DNA of 64,000 bases, from NCBI GenBank assembly GCA_003255065.1, contig QAOA01006358.1, forward strand, positions 151,586 through 215,585. The letters are read 5' to 3'. Below are positions 11,227-23,710 of the stretch, piece by piece. Numbering within the stretch: the first letter of the stretch is position 1; the number at the start of each line of letters is the position of its first letter. Made by a program: the position numbers and the translations under genes. Source of the stretch: Cercis canadensis. Lineage: Eukaryota > Streptophyta > Magnoliopsida > Fabales > Fabaceae. The notes under the pieces are model-generated. The model had not been told where the DNA came from, searched no databases, and saw only the letters and a list, made by a program, of their open reading frames with translations.

Positions 11227-12089
11227 GATTTTAAAAAAAACTCAATGTGTTTGGATGATGTATTTGAATAGTGAATTGTATTTTTTAAGTGTATTTCAAA
11301 TGTTACTTTTTAATTACTTTGTTTGTGCAATTTTTAAAAGTATTTTCAAAATTTTAATGCATTTTTTAGTAACTTTTGAAGTCAATACAATGAATTTTAA
11401 ATTCACTCTAAATAAACTAAATTTGAAATTCCTTGCAACAAGCCAAGTCACAAGTTGTTTGGGCTTGGGCCAACCGAGTCACCAGTTTTCCATGTCCAAC
11501 CTAGCTAGGTGTTACAGGTTCACCCTTGTCAAACCATATCGCACTTGCGCATCTCTTCTACATCTCCCATCCGATCGAACCCACACATATCAAGTGACTA
11601 AACGACCGATAATATACCTAAGGCTTAACAATAGTGTCTCCCGCAAGCATGACAACAATAGTATACACATTATAGCATATCAAGTATTGCACATCGCAAG
11701 CAAGCAAACACAAAAGGCATGCGCACACCAAATTAAGTGTCACACACTAATGAGCAAAACATATGACAACAAATGTATAAGAAAATGTGCTACTTCTTTT
11801 ATTGATAGATATGAGTGCAATACAATACATTGGTAATGTGTAAGGAAAGTAAATAGCAACACTAAGTCTATCCCTTTGCTAGCACCAAGTTCCACCTTGA
11901 GTCACTTGACACCATTTCCTAAAGAGACTAATATGCAAATTTCCTTCTAGCAGCAAGACCTAACATTATTTTACTCACCCAACACCGGCCAGGTATTCAG
12001 TCTTGGGCTCAACAATTTTATTTTATTTTTTACATACAAAGAAAGCAAACTTTTTTTTCCAGCTAACTCCTGCAATTTTTTTTTAAGGC
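11227..12089. other. Intergenic, no supported gene
   Basis: An open plus-strand frame of 193 codons (11255-11836) has AT-rich, unstructured content, no recognisable domain and no splice context, so I do not call it. The stretch 11420-11900 has a slightly different composition and may be old retroelement sequence, but I cannot place it. Confidence 0.4.
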
Positions 12090-12494
12090 CCACCTTGTGT
12101 CCTTCATGGTAATGGCAGTGCAGCCGATGCACAGTCAAGCGCATCATCCCCGCCTCCCTATAGCTTTGGCATACGGGAAAACATGAGTGCATCCTTGAGC
12201 GTCATGGTTGTCGCGTTCCTTTCGGCTTTTGTGTTCATGGTCTTCCCTTCTCTCTACCTCCACTATTGCACCCAGATCCATATGTATGTGGCCACCGAGA
12301 ACCCAATCAGCGCGGCCGCAGAGCTGTGCCGTCGTGGTTGCAACCAGCAACTTATCAACAATTGTCCAATCATCAAATATTCAACGGTGAAGGACCTCAA
12401 AATGGGGAAAGAAGCACTTTAATGTGTTGTTTGCTTGGGCAAGTTCCAGGACTATGACCCCCATGGGAATGTGAGTCAAAGATTTTGGGGGTGA
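12090..12494 (+). pseudogene. ATL-type RING-H2 ubiquitin-ligase pseudogene
   Basis: The plus-strand frame shows the layout of plant ATL proteins: a Ser/Pro-rich stretch ending PPPYSFGIRENMS, a transmembrane segment (Met at 12183 onward), the GLD-region-like IIKYSTVKDLKMGK, then the first cysteine pair of a RING-H2 as CVVCL. A stop codon (12420-12422) stands where the family has Glu before that Cys pair. The frame closes at 12492-12494 before the His pair and the remaining zinc ligands. An intact gene would encode a membrane-anchored E3 ligase; this copy cannot. No intron is seen, as in most ATL genes. Confidence 0.8.
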
Positions 12495-13172
12495 TGAGGG
12501 CACAGTTGTTCTTTCATATTATAAAAGTCTTTCTGTTTGTTGGAATTTAACATTCTCAACCCTTTATAGAAATGTTTGTAGGAAAGTTTGCCAAAAAAAC
12601 ATCCTTTTGGAATGCTATTTTTTTGAGAATGCTTTCTTAAGTATGAGAATATTACACTTTGAAGAATCCAAAAAAAAAATTGTATACCAATTACCAACAT
12701 TGATCCAACGGACCACTACTATAATGTCTGCTGTTATAATCCAATTTTTTTGTAGTGAATGATAAAATCCTATTTCATTCCTTAACGATTACTTTGTTCC
12801 TCTTATTTCATTGCATGCCATTAAACCGAACAATAAACATAGCTTTTTTATTTTGTAAAATACAATAAACATAGTTTTAAAACATTGCAACTTGTTCTTG
12901 TCTCATAAATAATTTGTCTAGAAATGTCCAAACTAATATATAACATTCTTTATTTTCTGCTAAAACATTTTACGACAGCACTCACTATTATATATCAAAA
13001 CTCTCCCTCTCTTTCTTTTTGCCTTCCCCCTCAACCTCAGCCGATGCATAACATTAAAGGCACAAATTACTTCATCAGGCCTAGATAATATTAGTATTCA
13101 CGGTTAATCAGACAAGGATTACCGCAGAAGTTGTATAGCTAGTTTCCTTCCAAATTTGTTCTCTTTCAAACT
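12495..13172. other. Intergenic / 3' flank of MATE gene A
   Basis: No gene seen. A T-tract ending in GTAGTG near 12746-12757 superficially resembles a CACTA transposon end, but no partner end was found. The last part should hold the 3' untranslated region of the MATE gene ending at 13173. Confidence 0.4.
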
Positions 13173-13281
13173 TCAAACCAATCCATTATGACCTTGAAAT
13201 GCACCCTCCTCAAATATTCTTTCCCTTGCCAGGGATGCCTGCAACAAAATATAACAAATCTTGTAAAGCTGCTTGTACCAT

Positions 13282-13327
<46 letters not shown>

Positions 13328-16300
13328 NGTAACCTGCATCCCAAATCAATAATGTTCTTTTTGAAATTTCATAAGTTAACCAAGATCAAAATGCAAAGCC
13401 ATGATTTTTAAATCCATTTTTCTCTTTTTAGTATTAATTAGCACCAACTTTGAGGAGAGAAAAGAATTGTGAGAGATAAAGCATAGCAGTAAGAACCTGT
13501 TTCTCCCAATTTGTAAATGCTGTTATAAAACCAAGTATAATTGTTTGTAAAGTAGACCCTGTTAATATTCCAATCCAGAGTCCTTTCCCCCTTAAATGTA
13601 GAACAAATCCCAACAACACAGCCACTGGGATTCCCACACCATAATATGCTCCAAGATTGACATAGGATCCTATGTTCTGCCACCCACTGCCTCTGGCAAC
13701 ACCTGTTTCAATGAACACAGCTTAGAATAATCACTCTAATGACCATTTGTTCTTATAAATCTAGTGGTCATAAATTATTATTGTATATCATAAAACTTAG
13801 GCCATAAAATAAAATCATAGAGCTATTGTTTTTTATAATAATAATTAAAAAAAAAAAAAACTAAAAAGGTGTCCAATAAAATTGTTAAGGAGTATCATGT
13901 CATAGTTAAAATAATGGGTTACTCTTGTATGACCTATATATCTAGTGACACATCTGCTAATCATAAGGACAAGTGAGTTTCATATTGTAGATTATATTCT
14001 CATCATGTACTTCCATTCCCTCCCCTTTTCAGCGTATTGTGCTCCTATGTAACTAAAAAAAACAAAAACGAGTTACTATTTCTTGTGTTGAATACATTGA
14101 AGGAATATCCTTCATAGGTCAAAAAAAAAATAACTACTCATAATTATNAAAAAACAAAAAAAACAAAAACGAGTTACTATTTCTTGTGTTGAATACATCG
14201 AAGGAATATCCTTCATAGGTCAAAAAAAAATAACTACTCATAATTATAAATGTGGTACCAATGTTTAATCTTATCAAGTACCTTTGAGATGATTTAAACC
14301 CTGACTCCTAAATGAGGAAAGCAAATGCCTTCATTATCACTAAGCAACAATATTGCTTGATGGTACCATAGTGATATTGTTAGTTTTGAGTGGTAATGCT
14401 AAGCATTCCGTTCTCAAAATGTATGCAAAATCAATAAACCTAGACTTCAATGATAAAGCTTATAGGAAAGCTGAGTAACTTACCAGAAAGAACTCCTAGT
14501 AGACTATCCACACTAACAGAGAAACAAAGCAGAGGAACAATGTTTGCAACATAATCCACAACTTCCTTCTCATTACTAAACGCATATCCTAAAATATAAC
14601 GGCAGGAAAACAGTGCAGAGCTAACAACAATTGCTTCTGTGAATCCGAGAACCATAACAGCTCGAACTGCATATCGTGCAGCCTGTGGTTCACCTGCTCC
14701 TAACTCATTCGAAACCCGGGTGCTACAAAATAATGTAGGATTGTCTTTCAGTATGTCCTCAATATAGACACTTTCTTGGAATGAAAACTATGTAAATGTG
14801 TGTGTGTGTGTGCGCACAAGAGAGAGCATACCTTGCCGCAGCACCAACCCCATAAGGAATGAAATAGTGTAATGTACAAGTGTTAAGACTGCTCAAAAGT
14901 TACAAACAAATTAGAGAAATCAGAGAATATGGGTAAGTTTTTTTTACAATTTATATGGAAAGAAACATACCAGATAGAAAGAACTGAAGTTTCTAGCTGT
15001 GGATTCGGTAAAAGCCCACCGAGTATTACCAGCAGCTCAAATGACCACCATTCCAAACTACATCCATCAAAGAGAAGCATGTCATGTAAAAGGGAAGACA
15101 AGTAAAGAATAGAGTAAGCACCATTTAAACATGTTGGAGCTTTTGGCACACCAAGCTATTCACACCAGCTAATGAGATATATCATACTCCATGTCAGAAT
15201 TTAAGATTTCTATGTTTAGTAAATGATAATATATAATCATTCAACATACACATGAGATGTCCAAAAATATGATTATCTTGAACTTTCAAGTATTCCAAAA
15301 TATTGTAGTACCGTACATTATTACAATGCGAAAATGTCAACGTACTAAACACCTCCTATAGAGATGCAAAACCAAAACTTACCAAACCATCAGTGCAGAA
15401 GGAATAGCTAAGCGGAAGAACTCTTTAATGGTAGATAAAGAAATTCTCTCCAAGACAATCTGCGTTTTCTCACACGCCGGAGCAAGCTTCATGTAAATTC
15501 CGAGCACTACGACATTCAACCAGTATGAAATTCCAATGGCTAAGGCTGCTCCAGCATTTCCTAATCCCAGTTTGAACACTAGCACCCAACAAGTAGGTAT
15601 GTGCAAAACTAGTGCCACAGTTGAGCTTAAAAGCATAGGAAAGATCAAACTCTGAGTCTGGAAGTAGCGAATAAAAGCTTGAAGAACAGCATAGCCAAAT
15701 AGTGAAGGAATTAGCCAAATGCAGTACTTGCCAGCCACTAGTGAAATTGCAGGGTCTTGGCCAAAAAGAATTAGCATTTTGTCCATGAATAGCCATAGGA
15801 GAGATATTGGAAGACAAGCTAAAATGAGAGAGATCATTGCACAGAAAGTATAGTTTCCAAGCTTATGAAATTGCTTAGCTCCAAATGTTTGGCCACATAG
15901 AGTCTCCAATGCACCTGCCATTCCTAGCTGCATTGCATTTCATATTCACTTAATAATCATGTAGCTAGACTCGAGAAGTTTAAGTTTGATCATATAAAAG
16001 TAATATAATAATTTCCATCAGATTCAGATGCAGATTACTCTTGTTAAAAGATTGAGAAGGAAAGTTAGTTCTACATAGTTCTCTAATAGGATTAATTTCA
16101 TTTTGTCAATACACATTAACAAATAAACATTTGGAGCGGAGCCACAGTGTGTTTTGGGCAATTTAGAGTATGCCATAGATTCGAATTTCATGTCATTGTA
16201 TCAAAAAAAAAAAAAAAAGAGTGAGAAAACAGAATATGGAGGATGAGAGAAAAAACTATATATTATAGAAACCTATGTACAAGTGAAGTTATTGAAAACC

Positions 16301-19300
16301 TCATTTTCCCCCCTCCTATTGCTAATTTCTTTTGTACAATTCCCATACTTGAGGTCTATAAACTATTAAAATTTACCTAGCAAAGAACCAATTAATATCC
16401 ATTTCGAAACTTCTGATATTGAATCAAGATGAGTTTCAATCTTAGATCAGCGTAATATGAAGAGTGATTCAGGTATCTAGTATTTGACTGAATTAGCCAC
16501 AAACACAAGTGCTTAAATTCTATGACCATCAAAATTATATGCATTTTCACCATTATCTATACAAACACTTTCAAATGTCAACATCCCAATCTTTCTTTCC
16601 TTGCATATAATGAAGTTGAAATCATGATAGAAGTAATTTAGAATATAGCCTTTTATGTCATAAATTTCACAAAAAAAATTTCTCTAATCTCTCCTCAAGT
16701 TTGATAAATTTACATTGATAATTTAATGTATTTACATTTTTAGTGAAAACATATGAGAAAATTATAATTAAGAAACTCAAATAAAAAGAATTTTAGGTGT
16801 GTCTTAAGGTTACACTTTATTCCACTTTTATAGTATCCAATTGTCCTTTATAACCAATGGTCATTTATAGTTTTACATGATCAGTGATCATTTTATCTTT
16901 AGTAGTCACACATTGACCACTAGTCATAAAAAACTTCAAATAACCACTCATCAATGACTAAAGTAGAATAAATGCTTAAATGTAGCTTTGGTCCCTTATT
17001 TTAGTGAAATAAACATTTTGGTCCCTTTATTTTCAAACCAAACTTTTTAATCCCTCAAGTTTCACAAAATGAAGGAATTGGTCCACATCCCTAACACTGT
17101 CAAAAAATTAACAGTTGTGCTTACGTGGCAAACACGTAACAGCCACGTGGCACTAATGTGGAATTTTTCTTGGTTTACTTGTAATTTTGGTCCCCCTATT
17201 TTCAAATTGCACTTTTTAATTATTAAGTTTTACAAAATGAACAAATTGATTCACTACTCTAACTCTATCCAAAAACTAACAATAGTGCTAACATGACAAA
17301 CACGTGACTTACTTGTGGTAGTGATGTGGCGAAAAAAAATTATTCACTCTCTCTCGTGATCTCACCCTCTCTATCTCTCTATTCCACTTCTCTTTGATGG
17401 AGAAGATAAGGAATTGAACTAGGGGAAAAAAATTCAAATATATCATAAATGGAATTGAACCCCAAAAAAAACACATGAAGCAAAAACAAACAAATTCATG
17501 GTTAAATGGAATTGAATTCTCTAACATAAGGCTATTATGCAAAAGATGCATAATAGTAGTGTAACTATTAATATGTAAATAATATTAACCAAAATATTTT
17601 ATCAATTAGATCTTAAAAGTATTACAATGTCTTTTGAATTTTGTAGTTAGTAAAATGTTATGGGGACAAATTTTTTTTCTAATTTTTGTTGTTAATAAAA
17701 TCTTAAAAAGTGTTATTTGAAAATTGGGGGACCAAAACATTCTTATAGGCAAACTAGAGGATTAAAATTACAATTAAGCCACAAAAATCTTTGCTGCGTC
17801 AATGCCAATGGCTAGTACGTGTTTGTCACATTAGCACCACTATTAAATTTTTTACAGTATTAAGAATATGGATCAATTTGTTCATTTTGTGAAATTTGAG
17901 AGACTAAAAAATACTATTTAAAAATAGGAAAACCAAAACATCCATTTCACCAAAATAAGTGGACCAAAATTACATTTAAATCTATAATAAAATATAACTT
18001 TAAATACCATCTACAATTCATTATATTGAAATTAATTATAATTTTAGTCCCTATATTTTATTGAAACAAATGATTTAGGCCTTATATTTTAAAATTAAAT
18101 TATTTCCTCCTTCTATTTACCTAAAAAAAAACAAAGTTACACTTGTAGCCCTTCTGTTAGTTATCCATCCAAAAATGTGACGGAATTAGCTGACATAACA
18201 TTAAAATTTTATTTTTTATTATTAATCAGCCATTATTTCTTATTTATCATTAGATTTAACCAAAACGCATAGCAGTACGAAAGTCGACTCCGATCATCCC
18301 CAAATCAGTGTTCAAGCCAGAGCTCCGTTCAGAAGCCTGCAACCCCAAATCAGAACCATTGGAGACCCGAAAAAGAAAACTCCAAGACACCTCCACTTCC
18401 TCCTACTGGCAAAGATTTGAGTCTGATTTGCAGAGAATTTGAAGAGCCAACAACCAAGAACATGAAGAACAAAAACAGTAGAAAGAAGAGAGTGGGTTTG
18501 AGTGTGGTTTTGTGCGAGTAGGTTTAATAGAGAAAGGGAAACAGAGAAACAAGAGGGAGCAGAGAGATTGTTCAATTTGAAAAAAGAAAAAATTCCAATC
18601 AAGTACTTGTTGTTTCCGACGAAGACAGAAGGCACTGGATTGGGTTTGATGAACTTGGCCAGCAAACTTGTTGTAATGATCACCACTTTTCATTTACTCT
18701 AATGGATTTGAGTCCGATTTGTGGTTGATTTGATGCAGGAGTAAATGGTTGACAGAGGAAGAGAGGAAGAAGACAAGGAGGAAGACGATGTTTTTTTAAA
18801 AATACAAAAAAAATTGGCTTAAAATGCAATTTAAACTTAGATTAGAGTTAAATTAACTTAATTGACATATTAATGGAAAGTTAATAATAATAATAAAAAG
18901 TTTTACTGTCAGCTAATTCCCTCACCTTATAGACAGTTAATTTTTTTTATTAAAAAAATTTAATATGAAAAGAAAATATTATATTCTAAGATCAAAATAT
19001 ATAACATGTCTCAACAAAAATTTATAGTGTATTTATAAACTATTTATCAAAAAAAAATAAGGATTTTATGATACTACGTAAGTATGTCATATTACACTGA
19101 CGTGACAAGCATACATAATTTTTATATTTTATTATATATAAAATATAATTTATTTAATTTTTTAAACAAACTTAAAAACAGTTAATTTGTATACATGTCA
19201 TTCATTTATTGGTTCTTTTTATGTAGTATGACATACTACATAAATACTAAAAGTATCTAAGAAACCTCAAAAAAAAAACTATTAACAATTAAACAACTAA

Positions 19301-21775
19301 CTAATGAAAAAACAAAATGTATAATTTTTTTTGTGAATAAAAAACTAAATAATTCATTTTAATAAAATAAAAAAACTAAAATTACAATTAAATCTTATAA
19401 TAATTTTCTCAAAAATATTAATTTTAGAAGTATTTTTGTTGAAAATTTGCAATGAAGCACTTTCTATTACTAGATCAATTGTATTAAAGCATTTTGTTTT
19501 TTTCACCTAAAGAGAAGCATTCAAGCTTGTACTCTATGGAGTACCCCAACAATGCAATTATTGTTCACATTTCAAATCAATAACTAAACATAGTCATACC
19601 GCCGCGGCTGGTCTCCACTAACCATTACGACAATTGTCCTTCACTGATACCCGAATATTCGTAATTGTACCCAAAATATTCCAATTTTGGGTACAATGCC
19701 CGAGTCCCACCCAGGCCTAATGTCAGTAAAGGGCAATTATTTGTACCACGTTTTCATCTTCAAGGGAAATGTGACAATACAACAACTTTGTTAAGGAAAG
19801 ACATATACAAACCAACCATCATAATCTTTTTAATTAATCTAGTAGCTCGTGATTAATATTATTGAAGTTATTGGTTTATAAGTTTTATATTTAAATTTAG
19901 AGTTAATAGCTAAATTATTAAAAAATACCAACTTTTAGAGTTTATATTGTAAGAAAAAAATATTCAAAAATAAATTATAAATAATTGATGTTGAACTTAT
20001 TGGGGTGTTTATTATAATAAGAGTAAAACTTTTTTTAGTCCTTAAAAAATACAATTATTAACAAATTTGTCTTCTAAAAATGTTCAGTGACAAATTGGTC
20101 ATTGAATTATTATTTCGTTGGATAAATTAATCATTAAATGTCACTAATGAGACCCTACCAAAAAATTAATTTATCCGATAAAATAATAATTTAAGAATTA
20201 ATTTATCAGTAAAAATTTTAAAAAAATAAATTTGTCAATAACTGTATTTTTTAAAAATTAAAAAAAAAAAATTACTTTTATAATAATCATTTTTGTGTGC
20301 CTCTTGATACGTGTGTGTTAACTAGTGATTATTACGTATCGCACTCACAATAACTACTTTAGACAGAAAAAACAGTGGCATAATGACAATATGTCATCGC
20401 TGTCATGTGGCCACTCGAAAATGACTGTTCTCTGACAATAGATATACACCAATAAAGCAGCTAGGTTCACTCGCACATTTTTAATCCTACTGTCTCATAA
20501 AAAGAAGCAACATGTGCAAAGCAGAGGGCACGGCACGGCTAGAGGTGTCAAAATGGGTNCTAGTAAAGCAATTCAATTTGTTTTCTCAAATTCAACTTAC
20601 CCATTCCAAATATAAGTTTAAAACTAAGTCCTGTAAATCGAAATACTAAAAGAGGACTATGATTTGGTCAAACAAATTATTAGAGATTTTGTGAAGATTA
20701 NGACTTATTTTTTAATGATTGTTTATTAATTTGTTTGACTATTTAATTAATTTTGGCCCTCTTAAATAATTTGAATTACGTGATGAAAAATTATTTATCA
20801 TTGATTTAGTGTTTAACATTGATTTAAATTGTTATTAGTCACTAATTTATTGTTTTTTTTTTTTGGCGGACTGGCCCGCCTAACCCACAACCCACAGTGG
20901 GTTGAGTTGGGTTGAGGTTTTCTCAGCCCGCCCCGCCCCGTTTGGGTGGCGGGTTGAAGCGGGCCGGCCCGTTTGACAGCTCTAGGCACGGCATCATTAC
21001 AAAACAACTTCTAGTAAAGCAATTCAATTTCCTTTCTCAAATTCAACTTACCCATTCCAAATATAAGTTTAAAACTAAGTCCTGTAAATCGAAATACTAA
21101 AAGAGCACTATGATTTGGTCAAACAAATTATTAGAGATTTTGTGAAGATTAGAAGGTAATTATTGGATAAAATAAAATAAAATAATAACTAAGAAAAGCT
21201 TATTTGTTTAAAAATAGTTATAATAATCTCACATCAATATCTCAAACAACATATTCCACTAAAAACTCAGTATATTTTCTCAAAAAACTGAAATTTTTGT
21301 GGAATTTTATTCTCACAATAATCACTCTGATGAGACAAAGTGTCATGAATTCAAGCAATTATTCTTGGCAAAATGTCATTCTCCTAAAATTTCCAACTAT
21401 CCCCTTGAGAGTTTCACTACCAATAAAGAAAAATTCATGCATGCTTTCAAAGTAGAGAGTAGGTAGGAAAGAACAACAACATAAGTAGATAGAAGAGCGG
21501 AAGGAAGAGAACATTACAAGGACGCTGAAGCCGGTGACATCTGCAAAAGAGGTAGCAAGAGCAACCCCAGAAAGAGAGAGTTGATCAAGATGCCCCACCA
21601 TCATCAGTGACACAACCTGCAGAAGGAACTGAGACACTGTCACAACCACCATTGGTGCTGCCATGAAGCTCACCTTCTTCAGCTGGTCTACAAAGGCACC
21701 AGGACCACTCTCTGATAATACCACCCTATTATTTGCACTTTCAGTGTTCTTTCTGGGCAACAAAATCTCCTCCAT
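13173..21775 (-). CDS. MATE efflux transporter (DETOXIFICATION 16-like), gene A
   Basis: Seven exons on the minus strand: 21518-21775, 15383-15927, 14971-15057, 14832-14888, 14484-14722, 13497-13702 and 13173-13238. All borders are GT-AG, the phases join cleanly, and they give 485 residues, normal for plant DTX proteins. MATE carriers have twelve membrane helices and export organic compounds against H+ or Na+, usually at the vacuole or plasma membrane. Signature stretches are [12 protein letters not shown] in helix 1, [47 protein letters not shown] and [11 protein letters not shown]. It is the first of three same-orientation paralogues with identical internal exon lengths. Intron 1 is 5590 bp and full of transposons, unlike the 0.95 kb intron of gene B. 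Subfamily name is from recognition; substrate is unknown. Confidence 0.92.
13289..13328. repeat. (AT)n microsatellite ending at a single N
   Basis: A run of alternating T and A about 40 bases long within the last region of MATE gene A's 3' exons (intron 6, 13239-13496). It ends in an N at 13328, so its true length is unknown. Confidence 0.8.
14045..14260. repeat. Direct duplication around single N (14147), likely assembly artefact
   Basis: The roughly 95-base sequence before the N recurs almost identically straight after it, including its A-tracts. It lies in intron 5 of MATE gene A (13703-14483), so the coding sequence is not affected. Confidence 0.8.
16975..17990. mobile_element. Nested inverted-repeat (fold-back / MULE-like) element
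   Basis: The left end (AAATGTAGCTTTGGTCCC...) and the reverse complement of the right end (AAATGTAATTTTGGTCCA...) match over more than 150 bases, with shared GGTCC and AACACGT-type blocks. A second related pair of arms lies inside (about 17185-17340 against 17640-17800), so two elements or a duplicated arm are nested. No transposase and no clear target duplication were found. The element lies in intron 1 of MATE gene A. Confidence 0.6.
18041..18975. mobile_element. Degenerate inverted-repeat element with gene-like core
   Basis: Imperfect inverted arms share GGAATTAGCTGACA followed by TTATTATTA-rich sequence (about 18150-18236 and 18880-18960 reversed). The core 18250-18790 is less AT-rich and open on both strands for up to 124 codons, as if a transcribed gene piece had been captured, but no protein family is recognisable. 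Lies in intron 1 of MATE gene A. Confidence 0.35.
20021..20277. mobile_element. 257-bp MULE-type MITE with 9-bp target duplication
   Basis: Flanked by perfect 9-bp TTATAATAA copies (20012-20020 and 20278-20286). The arms are imperfect inverted repeats: GAGTAAAACTTTTTTTAGTC at the left and an A/T-rich counterpart sharing TTAAAAAATACA and ATTGACAAATTT-type blocks at the right. No coding capacity. It begins with the same GAGTAAAA motif as the larger element at 40561. Lies in intron 1 of MATE gene A. Confidence 0.75.
20540..20984. mobile_element. Non-autonomous hAT element with assembly insert
   Basis: Flanked by a perfect 8-bp duplication, GGCACGGC (20532-20539 and 20985-20992), the hAT hallmark. 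The termini TAGAGGTGTCAAA and TAGAGCTGTCAAA (right end reversed) form a good terminal inverted repeat, with G/C-rich subterminal sequence near 20865-20970. The block between two single Ns (20560-20700) repeats host intron sequence at 21009-21150 nearly exactly and is probably a misplaced contig, so the true element is about 300 bp. Confidence 0.8.
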
Positions 21776-21913
21776 CTCCCTTTTTGATCTTTCAGGGCTA
21801 TGCTAACTTTTGGTTGAGGATTGAGGCAAATTTTGGGAATGAGAAGACAGAAATGCACAAGAACTAAGAAGTGCTTGTGGCTTGCTCTTATGTACCACGT
21901 TTTCTTAGTGGGT

Positions 21914-21991
21914 ACGTGGCACAACAAACAAACAGACAATGTCAAAATCATACTGACAAGGTATGAAGATTAAGATAAGATGATTCACGTG
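21914..21991 (-). promoter_or_regulatory. ACGTG-core motifs upstream of MATE gene A
   Basis: An ABRE-like ACGTGGC (21914-21920) and a palindromic G-box CACGTG (21986-21991) lie about 140-215 bases upstream of the start codon. Such bZIP/bHLH-type sites are common in plant promoters. Function here is inference only. Confidence 0.3.
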
Positions 21992-23310
21992 GTTCACCTT
22001 TCAAGTTTTCTTCTTTTTGAGTCATTATACTTAGTGTTGCATATTAAAAAATGTGAACACAATGCCTTTTAGGTAGGAGGCCTAGTGATTTTAGTATAAT
22101 TGAAAATTTTATATGTGTTAAAATATATACGGTCTGATTGAAATTTATTTTTAAAAATAATTTTTGCTTTTGAAAATAATAAAATAAAAAAATTTGTTTA
22201 GTAAAACTGTTTTTAAAAATTTCTTCTCTGTTTTAGAAACAAGAAAACAAGAACAAAAAATAGTTGTTTTTAAAAATTATTTTTAAAAACAAAAAAAAAA
22301 CTAAAATACTTTCAAACACACTCATATTTTTTTTATAAAATATAAAAATAACACAACATCAAAAAAAATATGTAATAAAGAAATTATTTTAAAGTATATT
22401 TTTTGACACTTTTTTTATATCGTATAATTTATGAATTTTATAAATAACTAATTATTTTGATACATGTTGAGTGATTTGACTTTTTAAAATCTTTACAATG
22501 ACATCAAAATCATGCTATAAATTTTATTGTGACCTACTCAAAACAAAAGAAGATAGGGGTAACCCATAGTGTTGACCATTAAAAAAATGTTATTGGTCAA
22601 GATAATGTTTTCATAGATAGAATATTTGGACAACATGGAGAGACAACAAAGACTTTAGGATTATGGTACGCCAATGAGTAATTTATGTACTGGAAACTTC
22701 GAATTATTAAATTTATTAGGTAGTGGGAGACATGGGTTATAGGTGGAACCGTGGAAGTTATAATGGTTTACACTTTACAGAAATGTCTTCTGGTAGAATG
22801 TCTAAAAAGGCTCCTTTATTACCAGCAACCGGTGATGAAGGTGGAAGAAGTAAGAATAAATTAACAAAAAAGATTTTTGTAGAGGTACTCACCATTCGTT
22901 ATAGATAAAATTATTATAAAAGGATTTAAGATGAATAAAAGTTATTTGATGGTGCTAAGAAAAAAAAAACAGATCTGACTGGACACTTATATTATTATTT
23001 TTTGGTTTAATATTAAGTAATACTACTTATTTATCATTTACATTGATATTATTTTATACTTTAGACATTTGATAGCTCAAGAGTTCAACATATATAATCC
23101 ATCTAAATTTTAATGAATCTCAGAAGAATTTTTTAACAACTCAAAAAAGTAAGATAATTGAAAATAATTTGTAGCTATTTTATTCTAGACACTATTTACC
23201 AAATATTAAAGAGTAAATGAGTGAAAAGCTTTTATTTTTCTCTAATTTTGTGATACTCTAAGTCCCACATCAATATGGAAGAAATTATATTGAATTAGAG
23301 CTTTACTATT
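21992..23310. other. Intergenic, AT-rich
   Basis: No gene, RNA or clear transposon end was recognised. The sequence just left of 23311 is the flank of the copia insertion. Confidence 0.4.
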
Positions 23311-23708
23311 TGTAAGATTCAGCAGAAGAAAGAAGATGATCCTTGAGCAGGTGTAGCAGACACAACTACCAGAAGTATAAACCAGAAAATACCAGAAACG
23401 AAGAATATGAACACTCTGTATGAGCAAGAGAGAGAAGAGAAAAAATGGAATGTAGCACTCTTGATCTGAATCTAGATCAGAGAAAATGAATATTGTATTG
23501 ATTGTTAAGTTTCAATTACATGAACGTATATATAAGACAAAAGGCTTCCTTTAGAAGCTTTACACACTTGCATAACTGAATCAATTAATAACTAACTTAT
23601 ACTAACTTGCCAGCTAACATTTCTAACAACTTGAACACATCAACATGGTGACTCAGCATGATGACCACGCATTACCCTCCATCATCTGAGGCCTTCTTAT
23701 GATTAACA
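23311..23708 (-). repeat. 3' LTR of the copia element
   Basis: Read on the minus strand it starts TGTTAATC and ends CTTACA. It carries a roughly 13-base insertion near 23643 that the 5' side lacks. Confidence 0.85.
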
Positions 23709-23710
23709 TC

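Noticed and set aside
11255-11836. 193-codon plus-strand open frame
   Set aside because: AT-rich, low-complexity content, no domain, no splice or start context, and no similarity to anything recognisable.
12746-12757. T-tract plus GTAGTG as a CACTA right end
   Set aside because: No matching CACTA left end and no subterminal repeats were found nearby.
18312-18702. Overlapping open frames on both strands (up to 124 codons)
   Set aside because: No recognisable protein; they lie inside an inverted-repeat element and are better explained as captured or random sequence.
22723-22908. 61-codon plus-strand open frame
   Set aside because: Intergenic, no family signature, no supporting context.
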